Assembly: GCF_014636095.1 (NCBI RefSeq)
Contig: NZ_BMDV01000001.1
Coordinates: 310,001 to 374,000, forward strand
Direction of reading: 5' to 3'
DNA from: Acinetobacter modestus
GTDB taxonomy: Bacteria > Pseudomonadota > Gammaproteobacteria > Pseudomonadales > Moraxellaceae
Length of the DNA: 64,000 bases
How positions within the stretch are numbered: the stretch's first letter is position 1; every line of letters begins with the position of its first letter. Of this stretch, positions 18,052 through 27,581 are shown piece after piece. The notes below the pieces were generated by a model. That model ran no database searches and was not told the origin of the DNA. It saw nothing but the letters and a program-made list of their open reading frames with translations. Made by a program: the position numbers and the translations under genes.

Positions 18052-21000
18052 TGATGTCACAATTCTTCATTCGCCGCCCTGTGTTCGCTTGGGTGATTGC
18101 GATTTTCATTATTTTATTTGGGCTACTGAGTATTCCCAAATTACCGATTGCCCGCTTTCCAAGTGTGGCGCCGCCTCAAGTCAACATTAGCGCGGTATAT
18201 CCAGGTGCGACTCCAAAGACAATCAATGACAGTGTTGTGACTTTGATCGAACGAGAATTATCTGGAGTTAAAAACCTGCTTTACTATAGCGCGACTACAG
18301 ATACCTCAGGTACAGCCCAGATTTCTGCGACCTTTAAACCAGGTACAGATGTTGAAATGGCTCAGGTTGATGTACAAAACAAGATCAAGGCTGTTGAAGC
18401 ACGTCTACCTCAAGTGGTTCGCCAGCAAGGCTTACAGGTTGAAACCTCTTCATCAGGCTTCCTGATGCTGGTTGGAATCAACTCACCAAATGGACAATAT
18501 TCTGAAGTTGACTTGAGTGATTATCTGGTCCGTAACGTGGTCGAAGAACTGAAACGTGTTGAAGGCGTAGGTAAAGTTCAATCCTTCGGTGCAGAAAAAG
18601 CCATGCGTATCTGGGTCGACCCAAACAAACTGGTATCTTACGGTCTGTCGATTAGTGATGTCAATAATGCGATCCGCGAAAATAACGTCGAGATTGCACC
18701 CGGTCGACTTGGTGATTTGCCTGCTGCCAAAGGTCAATTAATCACAATCCCCCTGTCTGCTGAAGGTCAGTTGGGCGATGTTGAACAATTTAAAAATATC
18801 AGTCTCAAAAGTAAGACTAGTGGTAGTGTCATTAAACTATCTGACGTTGCCAATGTAGAAATGGGTTCACAGGCCTATAACTTTGCGATTTTAGAAGATG
18901 GCAAACCTGCAACGGCTGCTGCAATTCAGCTCAGCCCGGGTGCCAATGCGGTGAAAACGGCTGAAGGTGTTCGAGCCAAAATTGAAGAATTAAAACTCAA
19001 TTTACCTGAAGGCATGCAATTTAGTATTCCTTATGACACTGCACCTTTCGTTAAAATTTCAATCGAAAAAGTAATTCATACCTTACTTGAAGCCATGGTT
19101 CTGGTGTTCATTGTGATGTATTTATTCTTGCATAATGTTCGCTATACCTTAATTCCAGCCATTGTTGCACCAATTGCGCTGTTGGGTACTTTTTCGGTGA
19201 TGTTGCTTGCAGGCTTCTCGATTAATGTACTGACCATGTTTGGTATGGTGCTCGCGATTGGGATTATCGTCGATGATGCGATTGTGGTGGTGGAAAACGT
19301 CGAGCGGATTATGGCAACTGAGGGCCTGCCACCGAAAGAAGCAACCTCCAAGGCGATGAAGGAAATCACCAGCCCGATTATTGGTATTACCTTGGTTTTG
19401 GCCGCAGTATTCTTGCCGATGGCATTTGCCAGTGGTTCGGTCGGCATTATCTATCAACAATTTACCTTAACCATGTCAGTGTCGATTCTGTTCTCGGCAT
19501 TATTGGCATTGATTTTGACTCCCGCACTATGTGCCACCATCCTCAAACCGATTGATGGACATCATCAAAAGAAAGGTTTCTTTGCATGGTTTGACCGTAG
19601 CTTCGATAAAGTCACCAAAAAGTATGAATTGATCCTACTGAAAGTGATCAAACACAGCATTCCAATGATGGCGATCTTTGTGGTCATTACAGGCCTTACG
19701 TTTGCAGGCATGAAGTATTGGCCTACAGCCTTTATGCCCGAGGAAGATCAAGGTTGGTTCTTGACTTCGTTCCAGTTACCTTCTGATGCCACTGCCGAAA
19801 GGACGCGAGGCGTGGTCAATGAGTTTGAAAACAGTTTAAAAGACAATCCGGATGTCAAAAGTAACACCACCATTATGGGCTGGGGTTTCAGTGGTGCAGG
19901 TCAAAACGTAGGTATTGCCTTTACCACGCTCAAAGATTTTAAAGAACGTACTTCAAGTGCAAGCGAAATGACGAATGCTGTCAATGAAACGATGACACAT
20001 AGTAAAGAAGGCGCAACCATGGCTGTGCTTCCGCCTGCCATTGATGAACTTGGGACTTTTTCAGGTTTCAGCTTACGCTTACAAGACCGTGCCAACCTAG
20101 GGATGCCTGCACTTTTAGCTGCACAAGACCAGTTAATGGAAATGGCAGCCAAGAATAAAAAGTTCTATATGGTCTGGAATGAGGGTCTACCGCAAGGCGA
20201 CAATATTTCTTTAAAAATTGACCGTGCAAAATTGAATGTTCTTGGTGTGAAGTTCGCAGATGTTTCTGACATCATTTCAACGTCAATGGGCTCAATGTAT
20301 ATCAATGACTTCCCGAATCAGGGACGTATGCAACAAGTGATTGTACAGGTCGACGCCAAATCGCGGATGCAATTAAAAGATATTCTGAATCTGAAAGTCA
20401 TGGGTTCAAATGGGCAATTGGTCTCTTTATCGGAAGTGGTCACACCGCAATGGAATAAAGCACCACAGCAATATAACCGCTATAACGGTCGCCCATCGTT
20501 GAGTATTGCAGGTATCCCGAACTTTGATACGTCATCTGGCGATGCCATGCGTGAAATGGAAAACCTGATTGCCAAATTACCAAAAGGCATCGGTTATGAA
20601 TGGACGGGTATTTCCTTACAGGAAAAGCAATCTGAATCTCAGATGGCGTTCTTACTTGCCCTTTCCATGCTGGTGGTATTCCTTGTTCTGGCTGCACTTT
20701 ATGAAAGTTGGGCAATTCCGCTTTCGGTGATGCTGGTCGTGCCTTTGGGTATCTTTGGTGCAGTGGTTGCGATTATGTCTCGAGGCTTGATGAATGATGT
20801 GTTCTTTAAAATTGGCCTGATTACCATTATTGGTTTATCAGCCAAGAACGCGATTCTGATTGTCGAATTTGCCAAGATGCTGAAAGAAGAAGGCATGAGT
20901 TTAGTCGAGGCCACTGTTGCCGCAGCTAAACTGCGTTTACGCCCGATCTTGATGACTTCGCTTGCATTTACCTGTGGTGTGATTCCTTTGGTGATCGCTT

Positions 21001-21161
21001 CTGGTGCCAGTTCAGAAACACAGCATGCCTTAGGTACAGGTGTATTTGGTGGCATGATTTCAGCAACAATTCTGGCGGTCTTCTTTGTCCCAGTCTTCTT
21101 CATTTTCATTCTGGGTGCAGTTGAAAAACTGTTTTCTTCGAAGCAAAAAAAACCATCTTAA
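18048..21161 (+). CDS. adeB: AdeB, inner-membrane RND multidrug efflux transporter
   Basis: 1037 residues, starting at one of three consecutive ATG codons (18048, 18051, 18054) after AAGGAG. This is an HAE1-type proton/drug antiporter with twelve predicted transmembrane segments and two large periplasmic loops. The proton-relay Asp pair is in GIIVDDAIVVVENVERI (near 405-420) and the matching Lys is in SAKNAILIVEFAK (near 940). The N-terminus FFIRRPVFAWVIAI and much of the protein agree with A. baumannii AdeB. Its substrates there include aminoglycosides, tetracyclines and fluoroquinolones; here that is inferred. It forms a tripartite complex with AdeA and AdeC. Confidence 0.96.
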   Translation: MMMSQFFIRRPVFAWVIAIFIILFGLLSIPKLPIARFPSVAPPQVNISAVYPGATPKTINDSVVTLIERELSGVKNLLYYSATTDTSGTAQISATFKPGTDVEMAQVDVQNKIKAVEARLPQVVRQQGLQVETSSSGFLMLVGINSPNGQYSEVDLSDYLVRNVVEELKRVEGVGKVQSFGAEKAMRIWVDPNKLVSYGLSISDVNNAIRENNVEIAPGRLGDLPAAKGQLITIPLSAEGQLGDVEQFKNISLKSKTSGSVIKLSDVANVEMGSQAYNFAILEDGKPATAAAIQLSPGANAVKTAEGVRAKIEELKLNLPEGMQFSIPYDTAPFVKISIEKVIHTLLEAMVLVFIVMYLFLHNVRYTLIPAIVAPIALLGTFSVMLLAGFSINVLTMFGMVLAIGIIVDDAIVVVENVERIMATEGLPPKEATSKAMKEITSPIIGITLVLAAVFLPMAFASGSVGIIYQQFTLTMSVSILFSALLALILTPALCATILKPIDGHHQKKGFFAWFDRSFDKVTKKYELILLKVIKHSIPMMAIFVVITGLTFAGMKYWPTAFMPEEDQGWFLTSFQLPSDATAERTRGVVNEFENSLKDNPDVKSNTTIMGWGFSGAGQNVGIAFTTLKDFKERTSSASEMTNAVNETMTHSKEGATMAVLPPAIDELGTFSGFSLRLQDRANLGMPALLAAQDQLMEMAAKNKKFYMVWNEGLPQGDNISLKIDRAKLNVLGVKFADVSDIISTSMGSMYINDFPNQGRMQQVIVQVDAKSRMQLKDILNLKVMGSNGQLVSLSEVVTPQWNKAPQQYNRYNGRPSLSIAGIPNFDTSSGDAMREMENLIAKLPKGIGYEWTGISLQEKQSESQMAFLLALSMLVVFLVLAALYESWAIPLSVMLVVPLGIFGAVVAIMSRGLMNDVFFKIGLITIIGLSAKNAILIVEFAKMLKEEGMSLVEATVAAAKLRLRPILMTSLAFTCGVIPLVIASGASSETQHALGTGVFGGMISATILAVFFVPVFFIFILGAVEKLFSSKQKKPS

Positions 21162-21171
21162 ATGACATTGA

Positions 21172-21211
21172 GCAGAGGGAATCAATGGATTTCCTCTAAC
21201 TCCTCCTCTGC
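21172..21211 (+). other. Two mutually exclusive stem-loops between adeB and adeC
   Basis: AGAGGGAATC at 21174-21183 pairs with GATTTCCTCT at 21188-21197 (ten pairs, one G-U, loop of four). GCAGAGG at 21172-21178 pairs instead with CCTCTGC at 21205-21211. The two share the same left arm. No U-tract follows, so a simple terminator is unlikely. It may set adeC expression relative to adeAB. Confidence 0.5.
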
Positions 21212-21240
21212 GTTCATTCTTATCTTATTTGGAGAAGACC

Positions 21241-22641
21241 ATGTCTAATGTGACTGTCTTATCTCGTGGCCTACTTGTCTCTACGCTTTCAATTGCCTTG
21301 ACAGCGTGTATGAATATGCAGGCACCAAAACCTGTGATTAAATCCGATATTCCACAAAATTTTTCTCAAACCACGGTTGGGACTTCGATTGCCAATCAGG
21401 GTTATCAACAATTTTTTTCTGACTCACGTTTATTAAAAGTGATCGAAATCAGTTTAAATCACAATCGTGATTTACGTACTGCAACACTGAATATCCAACG
21501 TGCACAACAACAATATCAAATCAGCAAGAATGACCAGTTACCGACCATCGGAGCAACTGGCAGTGCCGTACGACAAGTCAACCATACTGTGAATCCAAAT
21601 AATCCTTATTCCACCTTTCAGGTGGGACTTGGCGTAACTGCTTATGAGTTAAACTTTTGGGGCCGTGTACAAAATTTAAAAGACGCAGCGCTGAATAATT
21701 ACCTCGCCACCCAAAGTGCCAGAGATGCCACTCAAATTAGTTTAGTGAGTCAGGTCAGCCAAGCATGGTTGAATTATGCCTATGCAAAGGCCAATTTAAA
21801 TCTGGCTGAGCAGACCTTAAAAGCACAACTCGATTCCTATAACCTCAACAAAAAACGCTTTGATGTAGGGATTGATAGTGAAGTTCCTTTACGTCAGGCG
21901 CAGATTTCGGTTGAAACAGCCCGAAATGATGTAGCGACCTATAAGACCCAAGTGTCACAAGCACAAAACCTACTGGATCTATTGGCTGGTCAAGCTATTC
22001 CCCAAAATCTCCTACCGAATCATGCCGTGAAAAGTATTAGTGCTGAAAGCACTTTTACAACAGGCTTAAGCAGTGATTTACTCAATAATCGTCCAGACCT
22101 AAAAGCTGCTGAATATCAGCTGCTTGCTGCTGGGGCAAATATTGGTGCAGCGAAAGCACGCATGTTCCCGACCATCAGTCTGACAGGTTCAGCAGGATAT
22201 GCGTCGACAGATCTCAAAGATTTATTTAAATCAGGAGGTTTCTCTTGGTCAGTTGGGCCAAGTATTGATCTTCCGATTTTTGATTGGGGAACGCGTAAAG
22301 CCAATATTAAAATTTCTGAAACAGAGCAACAAATTGCACTGGCAGATTATGAAAAAGCCATTCAATCTGCTTTCCGAGAGGTTAATGATGCCTTTGCTGC
22401 CCGTGCCCATATTGAAGATCGCTTGAGTGCTCAACGCCGTTTGGTTTCAGCAACCGATACTACCTATAAATTATCTACGGCTCGCTTTAGAGCAGGCATT
22501 GACAGTTATCTGACCGTGTTGGATGCGCAACGTTCTGCTTATGCAGCTCAGCAAGGTCTATTGATGCTGGAACAAACCAAATTAAATAACCAGATCGAAC
22601 TCTATAAAGCTTTAGGTGGTGGCTTATCTCGGGCTTCGTAA
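21241..22641 (+). CDS. adeC: AdeC, outer-membrane channel of the RND pump
   Basis: 466 residues from ATG 21241, which has GGAG upstream; a TTG at 21229 gives a longer frame but A. baumannii AdeC begins MSNVTVLSRG. A lipoprotein signal ends in ALTAC, so it is probably acylated at that Cys. It is a TolC/NodT-family factor with two outer-membrane-efflux repeats (about 60-250 and 275-455), and GISFSV-like barrel strands and long helices are apparent. It completes a full adeABC set; some Acinetobacter strains lack adeC. It lies 79 bases after adeB, across a structured spacer. Confidence 0.94.
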   Translation: MSNVTVLSRGLLVSTLSIALTACMNMQAPKPVIKSDIPQNFSQTTVGTSIANQGYQQFFSDSRLLKVIEISLNHNRDLRTATLNIQRAQQQYQISKNDQLPTIGATGSAVRQVNHTVNPNNPYSTFQVGLGVTAYELNFWGRVQNLKDAALNNYLATQSARDATQISLVSQVSQAWLNYAYAKANLNLAEQTLKAQLDSYNLNKKRFDVGIDSEVPLRQAQISVETARNDVATYKTQVSQAQNLLDLLAGQAIPQNLLPNHAVKSISAESTFTTGLSSDLLNNRPDLKAAEYQLLAAGANIGAAKARMFPTISLTGSAGYASTDLKDLFKSGGFSWSVGPSIDLPIFDWGTRKANIKISETEQQIALADYEKAIQSAFREVNDAFAARAHIEDRLSAQRRLVSATDTTYKLSTARFRAGIDSYLTVLDAQRSAYAAQQGLLMLEQTKLNNQIELYKALGGGLSRAS

Positions 22642-22660
22642 ACGCTTAAGTCGATTATTT

Positions 22661-22685
22661 GGGCTGATTTTTACTCACTCAGCCC
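22661..22685 (+). terminator. Candidate terminator after adeC
   Basis: GGGCTGA at 22661-22667 pairs perfectly with TCAGCCC at 22679-22685, 19 bases after the adeC stop. Only TT and a mixed AT sequence follow, so termination may be partial. Confidence 0.5.
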
Positions 22686-22726
22686 TTATAGTATTTGGGT
22701 TTAAATGAGGAAATAATCATTGATCT

Positions 22727-23122
22727 ATGTTTACACTTTCGATTACACCCAGATTCTATGAAACCGATGCTTTCGGACATATCAACAATACTGTCATCAC
22801 AGGTTGGTTTGAAACTGCGCGTGAACCAGTTTTCCGTCTATTTAACCCAAGCATGGAAATCAAAAATCTGCCTTTGATTCTGGCACGGGTTGAAGTCGAT
22901 TTTGTTGCCCAAATCTATTACGGCGCTGATATCGAAATCAAAACTTGGATTGAGCATATCGGCAATTCTTCATTCGTTGTTGCACATGAAGCTTGGCAAA
23001 ATGAGCATTGCGTTGCGCGTGGCAAAGCGGTTCAGGTGTATTTCGATTTCAGCACGCAAAAATCAGGTCGTATCCCAGATCCATTCCGTGTTCAGTTACA
23101 ACAATATCTAATTAACCAATAA
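22727..23122 (+). CDS. Acyl-CoA thioesterase, hot-dog fold (YbgC/4HBT family)
   Basis: 131 residues, a normal length for the 4-hydroxybenzoyl-CoA thioesterase family. The N-terminus carries the family signature RFYETDAFGHINNTVITGWFE, where the Asp is the usual catalytic residue. A central LARVEVDFVAQIYYGADIEI forms the hot-dog helix and strands. It probably hydrolyses a cytoplasmic acyl-CoA; the substrate cannot be told. The start at 22727 has GAGG rather far upstream (about 16 bases). It lies downstream of adeC but after a hairpin, so it is probably independent. It converges with the peroxidase gene. Confidence 0.85.
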   Translation: MFTLSITPRFYETDAFGHINNTVITGWFETAREPVFRLFNPSMEIKNLPLILARVEVDFVAQIYYGADIEIKTWIEHIGNSSFVVAHEAWQNEHCVARGKAVQVYFDFSTQKSGRIPDPFRVQLQQYLINQ

Positions 23123-23129
23123 ATATTTC

Positions 23130-23159
23130 CCGCTGAAATAAACGTATTCATTTCAGCGG
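23130..23159. terminator. Bidirectional terminator between convergent genes
   Basis: CCGCTGAAAT at 23130-23139 pairs perfectly with ATTTCAGCGG at 23150-23159 with a ten-base loop. It sits between the thioesterase stop and the peroxidase stop and could serve both. Confidence 0.7.
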
Positions 23160-23166
23160 ATCAAGC

Positions 23167-24108
23167 TTACTCGCCTAAATCTTCGAGAAAATCAAAGGTT
23201 GGAACGAAGAATAAGCTGCCAGAAACTGCGGTACTAAAATCGAGTAAACGATCGATATGCCCCGTTTCCTTGCCCAAGAACATATTCTCCAGCATGGTTT
23301 TGGTGATATTAAAAGAACGTGAATATCCGATAAAGAACGTGCCATATTCTCCTTCTGTTGGATTGGAAAATGGCATATTGGCTCTTAAGATTTTAAGCTC
23401 GTTCCCGTCAGCATCATGTGCCTTACTTGCGACATTATGTGCGCTTTGTGGTTTGATATCATCGCCAAGCTCGACGTCATCATATTTCTTTCGACCAATC
23501 ACCTTTTCTTGTTCTTCAGTACTTAGGCCTTTCCACATTTCCATGTTATGTAAATACTTTTGAATAAACACATAACTACCGCCCAGAAACTCGGCATCTT
23601 CTTGACCGACATAAGCAATCTCTTTGGCAATTTCATGCTCAGGGTTCTCTGTCCCATCCACAAAGCCAATAATCGCGCGACCATCAAAGTATCTAAAACC
23701 TTTGGTCTCACTAATTGGATAGGTATCCTCTTTTAATTGCTCATGCAAAATTGAGGCAAGTTCATAACAAATCGCCATTTGATTGGCACGAATATGAAAG
23801 AATAAATCGCCTGTTGTCGCGACCGCAGTATGTCTTGGCCCTTTGATCTCTTGAAATGGTGCCAGTTCTTTCGGCTTATTTAAATCTGGGAACAGCAAAT
23901 CCCAAGCATTTGAGCCGATCCCCACCGAAGCACTAAAATTACTGTTTGGAAAACGATTGGTTAGACTGCGGACCAACGCTGAGAAATTAGCGAGAAAATC
24001 TATCACCCCTGAATGATCAGGATTGGTATTGATTCCAAGTACGATAAATAAAGCATTTTCACCTGAAAGATTGTTGATCACAGGTTGAGGTCTTAAAGGT
24101 GTATTCAT
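23167..24108 (-). CDS. Dyp-type heme peroxidase (YfeX-like)
   Basis: 313 residues. The Dyp-family distal motif GxxDG is present as IIGFVDGTENP, with the catalytic Asp and the region around QSAHN likely to supply the proximal heme His. The other family blocks are GSYVFIQKYLHNMEMW and MPFSNPTEGEYGTFFIGYSR. It has no signal peptide or Tat motif, so it is cytoplasmic, like E. coli YfeX. It would oxidise dyes or porphyrin-like substrates with peroxide; the natural substrate is unknown. It stands alone between the convergent terminator and fdhD. Confidence 0.88.
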   Translation of the reverse strand: MNTPLRPQPVINNLSGENALFIVLGINTNPDHSGVIDFLANFSALVRSLTNRFPNSNFSASVGIGSNAWDLLFPDLNKPKELAPFQEIKGPRHTAVATTGDLFFHIRANQMAICYELASILHEQLKEDTYPISETKGFRYFDGRAIIGFVDGTENPEHEIAKEIAYVGQEDAEFLGGSYVFIQKYLHNMEMWKGLSTEEQEKVIGRKKYDDVELGDDIKPQSAHNVASKAHDADGNELKILRANMPFSNPTEGEYGTFFIGYSRSFNITKTMLENMFLGKETGHIDRLLDFSTAVSGSLFFVPTFDFLEDLGE

Positions 24109-24192
24109 AATATTTGGGAATAAAAAAACTTAATGCTCATATCCTACACAAATCAATGCATTAGAAATCAAGCAAATCACAAATTTTTACTA

Positions 24193-24981
24193 TTATTGCG
24201 TGTATAAAACAAAGCTATCTCCACGGCAAAAACTGGCCAAGGTCAGATTTAATTTTTTGGCCATCTCAATCGCCATACTGGTCGGTGCAGAAATTGTCGC
24301 CAATAGTCCAATATTGTATTGTACGCATTTGCGAATCAGCTCATAACTGGCACGGCTGGTCATCACCACAAAACCCTCCGCAACATTCAACTTTTGCTCT
24401 GCCAGATGGCCGAGTAATTTATCTAAAGCATTGTGTCGCCCGACATCCTCAAAGAGCGCCACAATTTGTCCTTTCACTACCCAAGCCGCGGCATGTGCGC
24501 CACCAGTGAGTTCACTAATTTTTTGTCTGGCTTTCAGTTGAGCAATCGCACTTGGAATTTGATTAAGCCACACAGATGAAACTTTACTACTCACCAACGG
24601 GAGCTTGGAATAGAGTTGTTTTAAACTCTCAATCCCACATAAACCACAACCTGTACGTCCCACCATCATTCGGCGATGCTCTTTGAGCGCTATAAATGCA
24701 CGAGAGGAAATCGTCATATCGACTTCAACCCCTAATGCATTGTGACGAATCTCAAGTGAATATAGCTCACTTAGACTATGTAATATCCCTTCCGAAAGAC
24801 TAAAACCTTTGGCAAACACCTCAAGGTCTGATGGCGTTGCCATCATGACCGCATGAGAAATTCCATTATAAATCAGCGCAACAGGATACTCCTGAACGAT
24901 ATAATCCATTTCATCTTCAGAATGATCCTGATGAAAACGATGCACTTGCACTGTTTCATAGCCACGTGTTTTGGTATCCAA
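24193..24981 (-). CDS. fdhD: FdhD, sulfurtransferase for formate dehydrogenase-type enzymes
   Basis: 262 residues. FdhD transfers sulfur from the cysteine desulfurase to the molybdenum cofactor of FdhF-like enzymes, which is needed for their activity. The sulfur-carrying Cys pair is visible in GRTGCGLCGIESL (near 110-120). The block SELTGGAHAAAWV and the segment EDVGRHNALDKLLG are typical of the family. It starts 26 bases after the stop of the molybdopterin oxidoreductase gene, so the two form an operon and FdhD probably serves that enzyme. Confidence 0.92.
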   Translation of the reverse strand: MDTKTRGYETVQVHRFHQDHSEDEMDYIVQEYPVALIYNGISHAVMMATPSDLEVFAKGFSLSEGILHSLSELYSLEIRHNALGVEVDMTISSRAFIALKEHRRMMVGRTGCGLCGIESLKQLYSKLPLVSSKVSSVWLNQIPSAIAQLKARQKISELTGGAHAAAWVVKGQIVALFEDVGRHNALDKLLGHLAEQKLNVAEGFVVMTSRASYELIRKCVQYNIGLLATISAPTSMAIEMAKKLNLTLASFCRGDSFVLYTQ

Positions 24982-25007
24982 AATTGACCTCTTCGCTATC
25001 CGTGCAA

Positions 25008-27416
25008 CTATGCGCCACTAACGCGTTCATTAGCGTGTTCAGGATCAACTGCAATCGCTAAGTTAAAATGTTCAGGCGCCTGACCCGCATGCAGGATTAC
25101 AGGGATGCTTTTTGATGCCGGAATTTTGGCGTATTTATCATGACTGCCCAATGCTACCAATGGATTGGTTTCAGGATAATAAGCCGCCAGACTGCCTTGC
25201 GGGATGTTATAAGGTACGATACGGAAACTATGGACAATCCGTTTAACCCCATCCGAGAAGACACTTTGGATATCGACCCACTGATCAGCCTCAAAGCCTG
25301 CTGCATCGATATCTGCTTGATTCATAAATAACACTCGACGTTGCCCGAATACACCACGATAGCGGTCATCCAAACCATATAATGTAGTGTTATATTGGTC
25401 ATGCGAACGTGTCGTCATCAAGGTATAAACTTGTTGCTCACTATAAGCTGCAGCATACTGATTTTCTTTGTCTTCATATACTTCGGCCAATGGCGTAATC
25501 AAAAATTGTGCTTTGCCGCTTGGTGTGTTCCAGACGTGCTGATTGGCTGGATGCTCTAAATGGAAACCACTCGGTTGATAAACCCGTTGATTGAAGTCAT
25601 GAAACTCATCAAAAACCTCGGCAATCGAGTCACGAATACGGTCATAACTTTCAATATACCAGCGCCATTTCACATGACTCTCAGGCAATGCTGCTTCCGC
25701 CATACGTGCCACAATATCGGGTTCAGACAAGATATTTTCAGAGATCGGTGGATTACGTCCCGCTGAAAGATGCACATTACTCATCGAATCTTCTACTGAA
25801 ATCGCTTGTGGTCCATGCACTTGCATATCCACTTCGGTACGACCTAAACAAGGTAACATCAATGCATCTTGACCACACACCAGATGGCTACGATTCAGCT
25901 TGGTGGTAATATTGACCGTTAAATTACAACGACGTAAAGCTTCTTGGGTATAAGGTGTATCAGGCGTTGCGACCGCAAAGTTGCCTCCTAAACCAATAAA
26001 GACTTTGACATCGCCTTCGTACATCGCCTTGATGGTATCGACCACGCCAAAACCATGTTTACGCGGCGACTTGATGCCAAATACGCGATCAATACTATCG
26101 AGTAGCTTATCACTTGGGTTTTCATTGATACCCATAGTACGGTCGCCCTGCACATTACTATGTCCACGAACTGGACAAAGCCCCGAACCTGGCCGTCCGA
26201 TATGTCCTCTTGCTAACATAAGATTCGCCAGCATATGAATATTGGCTGTACCATGCCTGTGTTGGGTAATTCCCATACCCCAACAGAAAATGACGGTTTT
26301 TGCCTCCAAATACATCTTGGCAATTGACTCTAAATGCTCAGGTGAAAGCCCCGTATGTTTATGAATTTCAGACCATGCCGTACTATCAATCTCAGCCAAC
26401 ATTTCATCAAAACCAATCGTATTCATTTCAATGAAGCTACGATCAAAAACACTTGATTTTCCTTTAGCCAGTGCCTTTCTATCCCATTCCAATAAATGCT
26501 TCATCACCCCAAACATCAATGCATAGTCACCACCAATTTTAGGTTGGAAATAGTAACGGCTGATTGGCGTACTACCATTGGTCATCATTTCCAATGGTGC
26601 TTGCGGATCTTGGAAGCGCTCTAAACCGCGTTCTTTGATCGGGTTAATCGCAACAATGTTACCACCTCGTCTTGAGACCTCTCTCAAAGTTGCTAACATA
26701 CGTGGATGGTTTGTGCCTGGATTATGCCCGAAACTAAAGATAGCATCAGCCTGATCGAAGTCATCCAAAATAACCGTACCTTTGCCTAAACCAATAGCGT
26801 CTTTTAAGCCGACACTAGTAGTTTCATGGCACATATTGGAACAATCAGGAAAGTTATTGGTTCCGAAGCTTCTCACAAAAAGTTGATATAAAAAAGCCGC
26901 TTCATTACTGGCACGACCAGACGTATAAAATGCCGCTTGATCAGGATGATCGAGTGCTTGAAGATGTTTGGCAATCAACTGGAAAGCTTCATCCCAAGAA
27001 ATCGGCACATATTTATCTGTCACAGGATCGTAACGCATTGGATCGGTTAAACGTCCAAGGTCTTCCAAATAAAAATCACTCTGCTCGGATAACCAGCTAA
27101 CCGTATGTTGAGCAAAAAATTCAGGTCTTACCGTTTTACTGGTTGCTTCGAAAGCAACTGCTTTGGCACCATTCTCACAAAAGTTAAAAGCATGTGCATC
27201 CTTTTTCTCAGGCCATGCACAGCCTGGACAATCAAAACCTGTAGGTTGATTAATATTCAGTAAAGTAATTGAACCTTTTTTTAAAATATCCTGCCTTTTT
27301 AGATTACGGGCAACACTTAACAATGCCCCCCATCCACCGGCAGGTTGGGTATAAGGTTCAATTCGTGCAAAACTGGTATTTTCTTGCTTATGAATGGTTT
27401 GTTCTGAGTTATCCAT
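25008..27416 (-). CDS. Molybdopterin oxidoreductase, FdhF/YdeP family
   Basis: 802 residues from ATG 27416, which has AAAGG upstream; a longer frame to 27524 lacks a good site and family support. The N-terminal part has DCPGCAWP and a later Cys (FNFCENG), a probable iron-sulfur site. SNMCHETTS supplies a Cys as likely molybdenum ligand in place of selenocysteine. FSFGHNPGTNHPR, CWGMGITQHRHG and GLCPVRGHSNVQGDRTMGI are molybdopterin-binding blocks, and the C-terminal dinucleotide domain follows. It has no Tat signal, so it is cytoplasmic. E. coli YdeP is linked to acid resistance; the reaction is not established. It pairs with fdhD. Confidence 0.88.
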   Translation of the reverse strand: MDNSEQTIHKQENTSFARIEPYTQPAGGWGALLSVARNLKRQDILKKGSITLLNINQPTGFDCPGCAWPEKKDAHAFNFCENGAKAVAFEATSKTVRPEFFAQHTVSWLSEQSDFYLEDLGRLTDPMRYDPVTDKYVPISWDEAFQLIAKHLQALDHPDQAAFYTSGRASNEAAFLYQLFVRSFGTNNFPDCSNMCHETTSVGLKDAIGLGKGTVILDDFDQADAIFSFGHNPGTNHPRMLATLREVSRRGGNIVAINPIKERGLERFQDPQAPLEMMTNGSTPISRYYFQPKIGGDYALMFGVMKHLLEWDRKALAKGKSSVFDRSFIEMNTIGFDEMLAEIDSTAWSEIHKHTGLSPEHLESIAKMYLEAKTVIFCWGMGITQHRHGTANIHMLANLMLARGHIGRPGSGLCPVRGHSNVQGDRTMGINENPSDKLLDSIDRVFGIKSPRKHGFGVVDTIKAMYEGDVKVFIGLGGNFAVATPDTPYTQEALRRCNLTVNITTKLNRSHLVCGQDALMLPCLGRTEVDMQVHGPQAISVEDSMSNVHLSAGRNPPISENILSEPDIVARMAEAALPESHVKWRWYIESYDRIRDSIAEVFDEFHDFNQRVYQPSGFHLEHPANQHVWNTPSGKAQFLITPLAEVYEDKENQYAAAYSEQQVYTLMTTRSHDQYNTTLYGLDDRYRGVFGQRRVLFMNQADIDAAGFEADQWVDIQSVFSDGVKRIVHSFRIVPYNIPQGSLAAYYPETNPLVALGSHDKYAKIPASKSIPVILHAGQAPEHFNLAIAVDPEHANERVSGA

Positions 27417-27526
27417 CGTATTGCCTTTATCTGAACTTTTTAACCTTTGATCTATAAATAGAATTAACATGAATTGTATTTCTTTTCTATTCTTGATTTG
27501 TTTTATAGCTTTTCTTATATACAAAA

Positions 27527-27558
27527 AAATAAAGCTTAGAGTGATCTAAGCTTTATTT
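27527..27558 (-). terminator. Strong rho-independent terminator of the DUF6091/metalloprotein operon
   Basis: AAATAAAGCTTAGA at 27527-27540 pairs perfectly with TCTAAGCTTTATTT at 27545-27558, a 14-base stem with a four-base loop. On the minus strand the stem is followed by a run of T residues. It lies 24 bases after the stop of the gene ending at 27582. Confidence 0.85.
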
Positions 27559-27581
27559 ATCATTAATTAAAATGAGTAGAT

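Noticed and set aside
25008..27524. Longer start for the YdeP-like gene at 27524
   Set aside because: The extension is Lys/Ile-rich, has no ribosome site and would begin right beside the upstream terminator. ATG 27416 has AAAGG.
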